In this document: piece by piece, positions 14,229 to 22,508 of the stretch
How positions within the stretch are numbered: position 1 is the stretch's first letter
Layout of the letters: the number at the start of each line of letters is the position of its first letter
Source: Oscillospiraceae bacterium
GTDB taxonomy: Bacteria > Bacillota_A > Clostridia > Oscillospirales > Oscillospiraceae
Direction: 5' to 3'
Assembly (NCBI GenBank): GCA_015067895.1
Contig: SVLP01000035.1
Coordinates: 1 to 25,073, forward strand
Length of the DNA stretch: 25,073 bases
Notes under the pieces: model-generated
Told to the model about the DNA's origin: nothing
Seen by the model: the letters and a program-made list of their open reading frames with translations, nothing else
Databases searched by the model: none
Position numbers and translations under genes: made by a program

Positions 14229-14699
14229 ATGGGACTGCGCAGAATTCATACCACTGATGAACCCGCCCTGCACAAGGTCTGCAAGCCGGTGACCAGCTTT
14301 GACTGGCGGCTCCGCAAGCTCCTGGACGACATGCGGGAGACCCTGATCGATTCCAACGGCGTCGGCCTGGCCGCGCCCCAGGTGGGCATCCTGAGAAGAG
14401 TCGTGCTGGTGGACACCGGCGACGAGATCCTGGAGCTCATCAACCCCGAGATGCTGGAGACCTCCGGTGAGCAGACCGGTGTCGAGGGCTGCCTGTCCGT
14501 CCCCGGCAAGTACGGCATCGTCACCCGGCCCAACTACGCCAAGGTTCGGGCCCAGGATCGCAACGGCGACTGGTACGAGGCCGAGGGCGAGGAGCTCATC
14601 GCCCGCTGCTTCTGCCACGAGCTGGATCACCTGGACGGCATCGTCTACACCGAAAAGATGGAGCGCTTCCTGACCGAGGAGGAGCTGGAGGAGCTGTAA
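14229..14699 (+). CDS. def: Peptide deformylase
   Basis: Metalloenzyme that removes the formyl group from new proteins. All three motifs are present: GVGLAAPQVG (44-53), EGCLS (86-90) with metal ligand Cys88, and CHELDHLDG with His130, Glu131 and His134. It has 156 residues. TGAGGT precedes the ATG by about seven bases. Paired with fmt downstream, so that formylation and deformylation genes are together; a repeat element separates the two. Confidence 0.96.
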   Translation: MGLRRIHTTDEPALHKVCKPVTSFDWRLRKLLDDMRETLIDSNGVGLAAPQVGILRRVVLVDTGDEILELINPEMLETSGEQTGVEGCLSVPGKYGIVTRPNYAKVRAQDRNGDWYEAEGEELIARCFCHELDHLDGIVYTEKMERFLTEEELEEL

Positions 14700-14713
14700 G
14701 GAAGAATCTCTTG

Positions 14714-14821
14714 GCCCCCTCCTTGAGGGGGCTGTCACCGAAGGTGACTGGGGGAGTGTCCTTCGTTTTTGGGAACACTCCCTCCACCGCTTCACGGTTC
14801 TCCTCCCTCTGTGAGGGAGGC
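14714..14821. repeat. R-spacer-L structured repeat element between def and fmt
   Basis: The left half is GCCCCCTCCTTGAGGGGGC, then the hairpin TCACC-GAA-GGTGA, then GGGGGAGTGTCC. The right half, read as complement, is GCCTCCCTC...GAGGGAGG, then ACCG/CGGT, then GGAGGGAGTGTTCC. The two halves are mirror images in layout although their second hairpins differ in sequence. Only about 13 bases lie in the centre. It begins 14 bases after the def stop and ends before the fmt ribosome site. Confidence 0.82.
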
Positions 14822-14847
14822 AAGGAGCTGCTTTTGGAGGTAATCAT

Positions 14848-15765
14848 TTGAGAGTTGTTTTTATGGGTACGCCGGATATCTCGGCCACCTGCCTGAAGAA
14901 GATCCTGGCCGACGGCTTTGAGGTGGTCGGCGTTTACACCCAGCCCGACCGGCCCAAGGGCCGGGGCATGAAGCTGGTGGCCTCCCCCGTCAAGGAGGTG
15001 GCGCTGGCTGCGGGTATCCCCGTCTTCCAGCCGGAGAACTTCCGGGCTGACGAGGATGTGGAGCAGCTTCGGGCACTGAACCCCGACGTCTGCGCCGTGG
15101 TGGCCTATGGCCGGATCCTGCCCCAGCGGGTTCTGGACATCCCCGCCAAGGGCTGCATCAACATCCACACGAGCGTATTGCCCCAGTACCGGGGCAGTGC
15201 TCCCTACCAGTGGGCTGTCCTGGACGGCCTGACCGAGACCGGCGTTTCCAGCATGTACCTGGTTCGGGAGATGGACGCCGGCGACATCATTGACGTTGCC
15301 AAGACCCCCATCGGCGAGAACGAGACCGCCGGTGAGCTGCTGGATCGTCTGGCGGTGCTGGGTGCCGGGCTGCTGAGCAAGACCCTGAGCCGTTTGGCCG
15401 AGGGCGACGTCCCTGCGACGCCCCAGGATCCCGGGAAGGTCACCTTTGCCCCCATGCTGGACAAGTCCATGTGCCCCATCGACTGGTCGAAGCCCGCCCG
15501 GCGGATCCATGACCAGGTTCGCGGCCTGCACCCCTGGCCCATCGCCACCACGGAGCTGGGCGGCACCAAGTTCAAGATCCACCAGACCATCCTGGTGGAG
15601 GATACCACCGACAAGGCTCCCGGCACCCCCCTGGAGCTGAACAAGAAGGGTCTGCGCGTGGCCTGCGGCGAGGGAACCGTCATCGAGATCCGGCAGCTCC
15701 AGGCCGAGGGCGGCAAGCGCATGGCAGCCCCCGACTATTTCCGGGGCCATCCTTTGGAGCTGTGA
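14848..15765 (+). CDS. fmt: Methionyl-tRNA formyltransferase
   Basis: Formylates initiator Met-tRNA with 10-formyltetrahydrofolate. The Rossmann N-terminus reads VVFMGTPDISATCL. The catalytic triad region is Asn105-Ile-His107 (INIHTSVLPQYRGSAPYQWA) with Asp143 (REMDAGDI). The C-terminal anticodon-arm domain ends YFRGHPLEL. The length of 305 residues is normal. TTG at 14848 is the start, preceded by GGAGGT; no ATG lies at a plausible place. The rsmB start is one base after its stop. Confidence 0.95.
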   Translation: MRVVFMGTPDISATCLKKILADGFEVVGVYTQPDRPKGRGMKLVASPVKEVALAAGIPVFQPENFRADEDVEQLRALNPDVCAVVAYGRILPQRVLDIPAKGCINIHTSVLPQYRGSAPYQWAVLDGLTETGVSSMYLVREMDAGDIIDVAKTPIGENETAGELLDRLAVLGAGLLSKTLSRLAEGDVPATPQDPGKVTFAPMLDKSMCPIDWSKPARRIHDQVRGLHPWPIATTELGGTKFKIHQTILVEDTTDKAPGTPLELNKKGLRVACGEGTVIEIRQLQAEGGKRMAAPDYFRGHPLEL

Positions 15766-15766
15766 T

Positions 15767-17083
15767 ATGTCCGCCAGAGAGACTGCACTGAACGTGCTGA
15801 AAAACTGCCGGGCCGAGGGCGGCTGGGCCAACGGACTGCTGAAGGAGCAGCTTTCCCGGGATCATTTGGATCGCCGGGACGCGGCTCTGGCGACGCGTCT
15901 GGCCTATGGCGTCCTCCAGAATCGCGCGTTGCTGGATCACTACCTCCAGCAGCTCCTGACCGGACGGCTGAAGGATCTGCGGCCGGTGTTGCGGGACATC
16001 CTCCATCTGGGGCTCTATCAGATCCTGTTTCTCGACAAGATCCCCGATTCCGCCGCCGTCAACGAATCCGTCGACCTTGCCAAGCGGTACTGCAAAAAGC
16101 AGAAGAACGCCGCCCCGCTGGTCAACGGTGTCCTGCGCAATGCCGTGCGCAGCCGGGACACCCTGGCGGCACCGGCTGACCTGGCCACCAAATACTCCCA
16201 CCCCGCCGGGCTCGTCGCCCTCTTCAAAAGCTACGTGGGCGAAAATCGGCTGGAAGCCATGCTGATGGCCAACAATGCCGCCCCCGATACCGTGGTGCAG
16301 GTCAACACCCTGCGCACCACCGCCGCGAAGCTCCTTCTGCGGCTGGAAGGGGAGGGGGTGGAGGCTGCGCCCCACGGCTGGATGGAAAACTGCCTGGTGC
16401 TGAAAAACACCGGTGCCCTGGAGAAGCTGCCCTCCTTTGTGGACGGCGACTTCTATGTCCAGGACGCCGCCGCAAGACTTGCGGTGGACTGCGCCGGGAT
16501 CCCCGAGGGCGATTTCCTGGTCACCGACTGCTGCGCCGCACCTGGCGGCAAGAGCTTCGCCGCCGCCATCCGCCTGGGCGGCAAGGGAAGGATCGTCTCC
16601 TCCGACGTCTACGAGCACAAAGTCCCCCTGATGGAGCGCGGCGCGGAGCGGCTGGGCTTTGCCAATATGCACCCCCGCCATTTCGACGCCACCGTCTTCG
16701 ATCCCGAGCTGGAGGGGAAGGTGGACTTCGCCCTGGTGGATGTGCCCTGCTCCGGCTACGGCATCATCCGCAAAAAGCCCGATATCCGGGAAAAAGACCC
16801 GGACACCATGCGCGAGCTGCCTGCATTGCAGCTTCAAATTCTCCAAAACCAGTCCCGGTACGTCCGCCCCGGCGGCGTGCTGATCTACTCCACCTGCACC
16901 CTGGTGCGGCGGGAGAATGAGGGCGTGGTGGAGAAATTCCTCAAGACCAATCCCGAATTCCGCCTGGAGCCCCTGACGCTCCCCGCCGAATTCGAAGAAA
17001 ATACCACCGGCATGCTGACCCTGGTGCCCGGTGAACACGACACGGACGGCTTTTTCATCGCCCGTCTGCGGAGAACGCTATGA
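15767..17083 (+). CDS. rsmB: 16S rRNA (cytosine-967-C5) methyltransferase RsmB
   Basis: SAM-dependent methyltransferase of 16S rRNA. An N-terminal NusB-like RNA-binding domain (residues 1-140, with RDAALATRLAYGVLQN) precedes the NOL1/NOP2/sun methyltransferase domain. The SAM motif is DCCAAPGGKS (254-263), and the two working cysteines are Cys328 in DVPCSGYG and Cys377 in YSTCTL. The length of 438 residues is typical. It is tightly coupled to fmt upstream, and its stop overlaps the rlmN start (ATGA). Confidence 0.95.
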   Translation: MSARETALNVLKNCRAEGGWANGLLKEQLSRDHLDRRDAALATRLAYGVLQNRALLDHYLQQLLTGRLKDLRPVLRDILHLGLYQILFLDKIPDSAAVNESVDLAKRYCKKQKNAAPLVNGVLRNAVRSRDTLAAPADLATKYSHPAGLVALFKSYVGENRLEAMLMANNAAPDTVVQVNTLRTTAAKLLLRLEGEGVEAAPHGWMENCLVLKNTGALEKLPSFVDGDFYVQDAAARLAVDCAGIPEGDFLVTDCCAAPGGKSFAAAIRLGGKGRIVSSDVYEHKVPLMERGAERLGFANMHPRHFDATVFDPELEGKVDFALVDVPCSGYGIIRKKPDIREKDPDTMRELPALQLQILQNQSRYVRPGGVLIYSTCTLVRRENEGVVEKFLKTNPEFRLEPLTLPAEFEENTTGMLTLVPGEHDTDGFFIARLRRTL

Positions 17084-18108
17084 ACATCAAATCCATGACC
17101 CTGCCTGAGCTCCAGGCCGCCCTGAAGGAGCTGGGCCAGCCCGCCTTCCGGGCCAAGCAAGTCTATACCTGGCTCCACAAGGGTGTGCGCAGCTACGACG
17201 AGATGACCAATCTCAGCAAGGAGCTCCGCGCGAAGCTGGCGGACGCCCATCCCTTCTACACCCCCCAGGTCATCCGCAAGCAGGAATCGAAGAAGGACGG
17301 CACCATCAAATACCTCTGGCGTCTGGAAGACGGCAACTGTGTCGAGACGGTGCTCATGCGCTACCACTACGGCAACACCGTCTGTATCTCCACCGAGGTG
17401 GGCTGCCGGATGGGCTGCGCCTTCTGCGCCAGCACCATCGGCGGTCTGGTCAGAAGACTGGAGCCCCACGAGATGGTGGACGAGGTGCTCTTCACCCAGA
17501 TCGACTCCGGCCTGCCCATCTCCCGGGTGGTGCTCATGGGCATCGGCGAGCCCCTGGACAATTTCGACAATGTCCTGCGCTTTCTGGAGCTCATCGGCAG
17601 CGCAGAGGGCATGAATCTGGGCATGCGCCACATCAGCCTGTCCACCTGCGGCCTGGTGCCGAAGATCGACGAGCTGGCCGAAAAGAAATTGCAGATCTCC
17701 CTGGCCATCTCCCTGCATGGCCCCAACGATGCCATCCGGGACAAGGTCATGCCCGTCAACAAGGCCTACCCCATCGATGTGCTGCTGGCCGCCTGCCGCA
17801 GATACTACGAGGCCACCTCCCGGCGCATCCACTTCGAGTACGCCATGATCGACGGGGTCAACGACCGGGAGCAGGATGCCAAGGAGCTGCTGCGCAGACT
17901 CAAGGGCCTTCCCGCCCACTTCAACCTGATCCCCCTGAACCACGTGGAGGAGAGTCCCCTGAAGCCCTCCTCCCGGGCGGCGGTGGCCAAATTCCAGAAG
18001 ATCCTGGAGGACGGCGGCATCACCGCCACTGTTCGGCGGACGCTTGGAAGCGATATCGACGCAAGCTGCGGACAGCTGCGAAGAAAATACACGAAGAACC
18101 AGGGGTAA
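17080..18108 (+). CDS. rlmN: 23S rRNA (adenine-2503-C2) methyltransferase RlmN
   Basis: Radical SAM methyltransferase that methylates A2503 of 23S rRNA (and tRNA A37 in some species). The Fe-S motif is Cys109-x3-Cys113-x2-Cys116 (CRMGCAFCAST), followed by VVLMGIGEPLDNFDNV and the S-box MRHISLSTCGLVP. The resolving cysteine is Cys330 in DIDASCGQLR near the C-terminus, as required for the two-step mechanism. It has 342 residues. The start overlaps the rsmB stop by four bases. Being outside mobile DNA and next to rsmB argues for RlmN, not the resistance paralogue Cfr. Confidence 0.96.
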   Translation: MNIKSMTLPELQAALKELGQPAFRAKQVYTWLHKGVRSYDEMTNLSKELRAKLADAHPFYTPQVIRKQESKKDGTIKYLWRLEDGNCVETVLMRYHYGNTVCISTEVGCRMGCAFCASTIGGLVRRLEPHEMVDEVLFTQIDSGLPISRVVLMGIGEPLDNFDNVLRFLELIGSAEGMNLGMRHISLSTCGLVPKIDELAEKKLQISLAISLHGPNDAIRDKVMPVNKAYPIDVLLAACRRYYEATSRRIHFEYAMIDGVNDREQDAKELLRRLKGLPAHFNLIPLNHVEESPLKPSSRAAVAKFQKILEDGGITATVRRTLGSDIDASCGQLRRKYTKNQG

Positions 18109-18131
18109 CACCCCGAAAGGAGGTACTCCCG

Positions 18132-18863
18132 ATGGAATATTGGGGCCTTTCTGACACAGGCCGGGTGCGCGCCCAGAACCAGGACGCCTTCCGGATCGAG
18201 GAGCTGGATCGCCATACGGTGCTGGCTGTGGTCTGCGACGGCATGGGCGGAGCCAAATCCGGTAATATCGCCAGCCGCCTTGCCATAGATGTATTCGTGG
18301 ACGAGGTCGTCCGCTCCTACAAGTCCTCCATGAACCAGGAGCAGCTGGAGCAGCTCCTCCAGGGCGCGGTGAAGCTGGCAAACTTCACGGTCTACGACCA
18401 GGCCCAGCAGTTCGAGGACTTTGCCGGCATGGGCACCACTCTGGTGGCCGCCCTCCTCAGCGGCAAAAACGCCACCGTCGTCAACGTGGGCGACAGCCGC
18501 TGCTACCACATCACCCGAGAGGACATCCGCCGCATCACCGTGGATCACTCTTTGGTGCAGATGATGGTGGATCGGGGCGACCTGACCGCCGAGGAGGCCC
18601 GGGACTATCCCGGCAAGAACTACATCACCCGGGCCGTGGGCACCGAGCCCACCGTGGAGAGCGATGTCTTCGCCATCCGGGTGGAGCGGGGAGATGCGCT
18701 GCTCCTCAGCTCTGATGGCCTCCACAATGAGGTGGACGACCAGGAGATCCTCTTCGAGGTCGTTCACGGCGTCAACAATGACAATTGCTGCCAGCGTCTG
18801 CTGGACATCGCCAATATGCGCGGTTCCCCCGACAACGTGACCAGCGTCCTGGTCATGGCCTGA
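18132..18863 (+). CDS. prpC: PP2C-family protein serine/threonine phosphatase (PrpC/Stp)
   Basis: Manganese-dependent phosphatase that reverses phosphorylation by the neighbouring PASTA kinase. The motifs are in order: LSDTGRVRAQNQD (Asp8 to Asp18), DGMGG (36-40), GMGTTLVAA, VGDSR, TVDHSLVQ, SSDGL and PDNVTSVLV, giving the metal-binding aspartates Asp8, Asp36 and the late DGL and DN residues. The 243-residue length is typical of bacterial Stp. An AAAGGAGG site precedes the ATG. The kinase gene starts 23 bases after its stop. Confidence 0.95.
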   Translation: MEYWGLSDTGRVRAQNQDAFRIEELDRHTVLAVVCDGMGGAKSGNIASRLAIDVFVDEVVRSYKSSMNQEQLEQLLQGAVKLANFTVYDQAQQFEDFAGMGTTLVAALLSGKNATVVNVGDSRCYHITREDIRRITVDHSLVQMMVDRGDLTAEEARDYPGKNYITRAVGTEPTVESDVFAIRVERGDALLLSSDGLHNEVDDQEILFEVVHGVNNDNCCQRLLDIANMRGSPDNVTSVLVMA

Positions 18864-18886
18864 ATTTGAGGAAAGGAGAAGGACTT

Positions 18887-21181
18887 ATGGAAAACGACAA
18901 GTACATCGGCCGTCTGCTGGACGGTCGGTATGAGATTTTGGAGCCCATCGGCACCGGCGGCATGGCTGTGGTCTACAAGGCCCGCTGCCATCGTCTGAAC
19001 CGGCTGGTGGCCATCAAGATCCTGAAGGACGAGCTGAGCAAGGACGAAGAGTTCCGCAACCGCTTCCACGGCGAGAGCCAGGCGGTCGCCATGCTGAGCC
19101 ATCCGAACATCATGTCCGTCTACGATGTCTCCACCCACGACGATGCCGACTACATCGTCATGGAGCTCATCGACGGCATCACCCTGAAGCAGTACATGGA
19201 GAAGAAGGGCACCCTGAACTGGAAGGAGACCCTCCACTTCGCCATGCAGATCGCCAAGGCCCTGGAGCACGCCCATGGCCGGGGCATCGTCCACCGGGAC
19301 ATCAAGCCCCACAACGTCATGGTTCTGAAGAACGGCTCCGTCAAGGTCACGGACTTCGGCATCGCCCGGCTCATGAGCCAGAGCAACACCCTGACCAAGG
19401 AGGCGCTGGGCTCCGTCCACTACATCTCCCCTGAGCAGGCCAAGGGCGGCCGGGTGGACAACCGCTCCGACCTGTATTCCCTGGGCGTTGTCATGTATGA
19501 GATGATGACGGGACGGGCTCCCTACGACGGCGACTCCCCCGTGGCCGTGGCCATCCAGCACATCAACGGCGGTGCCACCATGCCCTCGGTGCTCAATCCC
19601 AACATTCCCGGCGGCCTGGAGCAGATCATCATGAAGTGTATGGCCACCGATCCTGCCCAGCGGTACAATTCCGCCACCGCCCTGCTCTACGATCTGGAGG
19701 AGCTGCGGCAGAATCCCGGTGTCCTGTTTCAGTTTGGCACCGAGGCCGCTCTGGATGAGGTGCTGAAGGTCTATCCCGGCCCCGCATCCCAGCAGCCCCG
19801 GCAGCCCCGGAACACCGCCGAGCGTGTGGCGGGCGTCCGCACCGACCGGCCCGCCCAGAGCGGCGCCCGTCCCGCCGCTGCCCGTCCCGCCCAGACGGCT
19901 CAGGCCGTCCGCCCCCGTCCGGCCCAGCCCGAGCCCCGGCAGCCCCAGCAGACCGAGCGCCAGGAGAAGCCCGACAACCGCCGCAAGGCGGTGACCACCA
20001 CCGTGGTCATCTGCTCCGCCGTGGCTGTCATTGCCATCATCATCTTCCTGGTGATGCTCTTCAACGGCGGATTGCTCGGCAACAACAATACCCTCGTCCC
20101 CGTGCCCCAGCTGGTGGGCCAGGTCTATGACGACCTGGATCGCACCCGGTATCCCACCGTGGAGATCGTCCTGGCGGACTACGACTACGACGAGGAGGTC
20201 GAGGCCGGTGTCATCATGAGACAGAGCCCCGAATACGGCGACAATGTCCCCCTGAACAGCAAGGTTCAGGTCTGGGTCAGCATGGGCCCCGAGGCCGAGG
20301 AGCTGAACCCCCAGCTGGAGCGGCTGACCGGCCGCCCCGTGGAGGATGCAAAAAACTACATCTCCGCCTTCAACCTGCGCCCCCTGGTGCAGGAGGAGTT
20401 CCACGAGACCATCGCCGAGGGTCTTGTCATCCGCGCCGAGGCCGCCGAGCCCGAGAAGCCTCTGGAGGAGGGCGACACCATCCTGCTCTTCGTGAGTCGC
20501 GGTAAGGAGATCAAGACCGCCCGTGTCCCCGACGGCCTGGTGGGCGAGAAGTACACCGACGCCGTTACCGTTCTGAAGAACAACGGCTTTGAAAAGGTCA
20601 CGCCCAAGGAGGAGCCCAGCCTGGAGGAGAAGGGCACCGTCACCCGCCTGAGTGTGGAGCCCGGCAGCGAGACCGATGTGACCACCGAGATCATCGTCTA
20701 CTATTCCTCCGGCGAGATCATCGAATATATGCCCAACGTGGTGGGTCTGACCGAAAGCCAGGCCCGGGAGACCCTGGAGGGCAAGGGCTTCAAGAAGGTC
20801 AGCGTCCAGGAGGAGCATTCCGACTCCGTGGCCGAGGGCAGGGTCATCCGCTCCAACATCGTCGGCGGCGACCGGGTGGATGTGACCACCACCATCATCC
20901 TGACCATCTCCAAGGGCCCCAAGCCCACCGAGCCCCCTGCGACCAGCAAGCCCACCGAGCCCCCCGAGGTCACCAAGTCCATCACCATCGCCCTGCCCTC
21001 TGACCGGACGGAGGAGTACAACCTCTCCATCGAGTTCGAGGAGGAGATGGTGGTCAACGTGGATCTGACTCCCGATACCGCCACCTATGAGTTTACCCTG
21101 ACGGGCAGAGGCACCGGCGAGTATTCCATCTATATCGACGGCGAGCTGCTGCGGACGGAGAAGGTGGATTTCGGTGCTTAA
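18887..21181 (+). CDS. prkC: PASTA-domain serine/threonine protein kinase (PrkC/Stk)
   Basis: Membrane kinase that senses wall fragments and phosphorylates cell-division, wall and translation targets. The 764 residues comprise a Hanks kinase domain (glycine loop 21-30, Lys44, catalytic HRDIKPHN with Asp138, DFG at 156-158, GSVHYISPEQ), a Pro/Arg/Gln-rich linker (about 297-362), one membrane helix (about 369-392), and about four PASTA repeats outside (roughly 403-468, 471-538, 543-608, 611-676). A Thr-Pro stretch (KPTEPPATSKPTEPPE) leads to a C-terminal beta-type domain of about 70 residues. The ATG at 18887 is used because GGAAAGGAGAAGG precedes it; a longer upstream frame overlaps prpC and is not real. 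It overlaps rsgA by eight bases. Confidence 0.95.
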   Translation: MENDKYIGRLLDGRYEILEPIGTGGMAVVYKARCHRLNRLVAIKILKDELSKDEEFRNRFHGESQAVAMLSHPNIMSVYDVSTHDDADYIVMELIDGITLKQYMEKKGTLNWKETLHFAMQIAKALEHAHGRGIVHRDIKPHNVMVLKNGSVKVTDFGIARLMSQSNTLTKEALGSVHYISPEQAKGGRVDNRSDLYSLGVVMYEMMTGRAPYDGDSPVAVAIQHINGGATMPSVLNPNIPGGLEQIIMKCMATDPAQRYNSATALLYDLEELRQNPGVLFQFGTEAALDEVLKVYPGPASQQPRQPRNTAERVAGVRTDRPAQSGARPAAARPAQTAQAVRPRPAQPEPRQPQQTERQEKPDNRRKAVTTTVVICSAVAVIAIIIFLVMLFNGGLLGNNNTLVPVPQLVGQVYDDLDRTRYPTVEIVLADYDYDEEVEAGVIMRQSPEYGDNVPLNSKVQVWVSMGPEAEELNPQLERLTGRPVEDAKNYISAFNLRPLVQEEFHETIAEGLVIRAEAAEPEKPLEEGDTILLFVSRGKEIKTARVPDGLVGEKYTDAVTVLKNNGFEKVTPKEEPSLEEKGTVTRLSVEPGSETDVTTEIIVYYSSGEIIEYMPNVVGLTESQARETLEGKGFKKVSVQEEHSDSVAEGRVIRSNIVGGDRVDVTTTIILTISKGPKPTEPPATSKPTEPPEVTKSITIALPSDRTEEYNLSIEFEEEMVVNVDLTPDTATYEFTLTGRGTGEYSIYIDGELLRTEKVDFGA

Positions 21182-22058
21182 GATCGAAACGGGACGCATC
21201 ATCAAATCCCTGTCCGGCTTCTACGATGTCCGGACGGACAAGAAGGTCATCACCTGCCGGGCCCGTGGCCATATGCGCCGCAGCGGCACGAGCCCGCTGG
21301 TGGGCGACATCGTGGACATCAGCGTGGAAAAGGGCAAGGGCATGGTGGAGAAGATCCATGAGCGGAAAAACTGCTTCGTCCGCCCGGCCGTTGCCAACCT
21401 GGATCTGCTGGTGGTCTTCGCAGCCAATGTCAACCCGGTGACGGAGCCCTTCCTCATTGACCGGGTGGCCGCCATCGCCGGCGACCAGGAGGTGCCCGTC
21501 TGCATCTGCGTCAACAAATGCGACATGGATCCGGCGGAAGATCTCACCGCCATCTACCGGCAGGCGGGCTACACCGTTATCCAGACCAGCGCGGAAACGG
21601 GTCTCGGCATCGACGAGCTGCGCAGGGAGCTCTCCGGCAAGTTCGCCGCCTTCACCGGCAACTCTGGTGTCGGCAAGTCCAGTATCCTCAACGCCCTCTC
21701 CCCGGAGCTCCGGCTCCCGGTGGGCGAGGTCAGCGAAAAGCTGGGCCGGGGCCGCCATACCACCCGGCATGTCCAGCTCTACGATGTGGACGATGCCCTC
21801 ATCGCCGACACCCCCGGCTTCTCCTCCTTCGATACCGACCAGATGGAGGTCATCCTCAAGGAGAACCTCCAGTACGCCTTCCCTGAATTTGGCGAATACA
21901 TCGGAACCTGCCAGTTCCGGGACTGCTCCCATAGAAAGGAACCCGGCTGCGCCGTCACCGCCGCCCTGGCGGAAGGCAAAATCGGCAAAACCCGCTACGA
22001 CAGCTACCTCAAGCTCTACGAAAAGGCAGCCCTCATCAACGAGTGGGAATTGAAATAA
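21174..22058 (+). CDS. rsgA: Ribosome small-subunit biogenesis GTPase RsgA
   Basis: Circularly permuted GTPase that checks late 30S assembly. The G motifs come in permuted order: NKCD (114-117, G4), GNSGVGKSS (162-170, G1), and DTPGF (212-216, G3). An N-terminal OB domain and a C-terminal zinc site (Cys246, Cys251, His253, Cys259 in CQFRDCSHRKEPGC) complete the family plan. The start is GTG at 21174, within the end of prkC, preceded by GAGAAGGTGG. It has 294 residues. It ends the housekeeping operon; the usual following gene (rpe) is missing, replaced by a repeat half-element that begins directly after the stop. Confidence 0.95.
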   Translation: MLKIETGRIIKSLSGFYDVRTDKKVITCRARGHMRRSGTSPLVGDIVDISVEKGKGMVEKIHERKNCFVRPAVANLDLLVVFAANVNPVTEPFLIDRVAAIAGDQEVPVCICVNKCDMDPAEDLTAIYRQAGYTVIQTSAETGLGIDELRRELSGKFAAFTGNSGVGKSSILNALSPELRLPVGEVSEKLGRGRHTTRHVQLYDVDDALIADTPGFSSFDTDQMEVILKENLQYAFPEFGEYIGTCQFRDCSHRKEPGCAVTAALAEGKIGKTRYDSYLKLYEKAALINEWELK

Positions 22059-22060
22059 AA

Positions 22061-22120
22061 AAGCCTCCCCTGTTTGGCGAAGCCAAATGGGGGAGGTGGC
22101 CCCGAAGGGGTCGGAGGGGG
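22061..22120 (+). repeat. R1 half-element, upstream of the DUF559 gene
   Basis: Composite hairpin: CCTCCCC pairs with GGGGAGG around an inner TTTGGC-GAA-GCCAAA stem, then GGCCCC-GAA-GGGGTC, then GGAGGGGG. It differs at only a few positions from R2 (22571-22632) and R3 (24455-24515). Its terminal GGAGGGGG (22113-22120) is six bases before the DUF559 ATG and is the only ribosome site in place. Confidence 0.82.
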
Positions 22121-22126
22121 TTCCCT

Positions 22127-22501
22127 ATGGACAATAAGAGAAATCACGAGTTAGTTGGAAACGCCAGAAGCCTGCGAAGGGAAATGACGAAGGAAGAGAG
22201 GCATCTGTGGTATGATTATCTGCGGCAGCATCCCGTGAAATTCCGCCGTCAAGCAGTTCTGGGAAGATTTATTGTGGATTTCTATTGTGCGAAAGCAAAG
22301 CTGGTGATCGAACTGGATGGCTCCCAGCATTATGAGCCGCAAAATCAGCAGGAAGATCAGCTGCGCACGGAGTACCTGGAAAAATTCGGTGTGACGGTAC
22401 TGCGCTTTGCAAATTCGGATATCACCCGTAATTTCAGAGGTGTCTGCGAATACATCGACGGTATTGTTCAGAATCGGCTGAACAATTGCCGGTCAGAATA
22501 G
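22127..22501 (+). CDS. DUF559 (Vsr/restriction-endonuclease-like fold) protein
   Basis: 124-residue protein of the DUF559 family (PF04480), structurally related to very-short-patch-repair and other PD-(D/E)XK-like nucleases; activity is unproven. It opens MDNKRNHELVGNARSLRREMTKEERHLWYDYLR (the typical helix), then KFRRQAVLGRFIVDFYC with Asp51, and KLVIELDGSQH with Glu62, Asp64 and His68, then VLRFANSDI. All expected acidic positions are present, so it looks intact. The ATG at 22127 follows GGAGGGGG of the repeat; a longer in-frame reading crosses the repeat and is not credible. Lower GC than rsgA. No methylase, restriction or toxin partner is adjacent. Confidence 0.88.
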   Translation: MDNKRNHELVGNARSLRREMTKEERHLWYDYLRQHPVKFRRQAVLGRFIVDFYCAKAKLVIELDGSQHYEPQNQQEDQLRTEYLEKFGVTVLRFANSDITRNFRGVCEYIDGIVQNRLNNCRSE

Positions 22502-22508
22502 GCTCCGC

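Noticed and set aside
17080..18108. Cfr antibiotic-resistance methyltransferase
   Set aside because: The gene is in the conserved housekeeping position and overlaps rsmB, which fits RlmN.
18764..21205. 813-codon open frame opposite prkC
   Set aside because: Shadow of GC-rich codon bias; rich in Leu/Gly/Asp/His with no motif, and opposite a clear kinase.
22127..22501. Vsr mismatch-repair or restriction system
   Set aside because: No DNA methylase or specificity gene is near; DUF559 only shares the fold.
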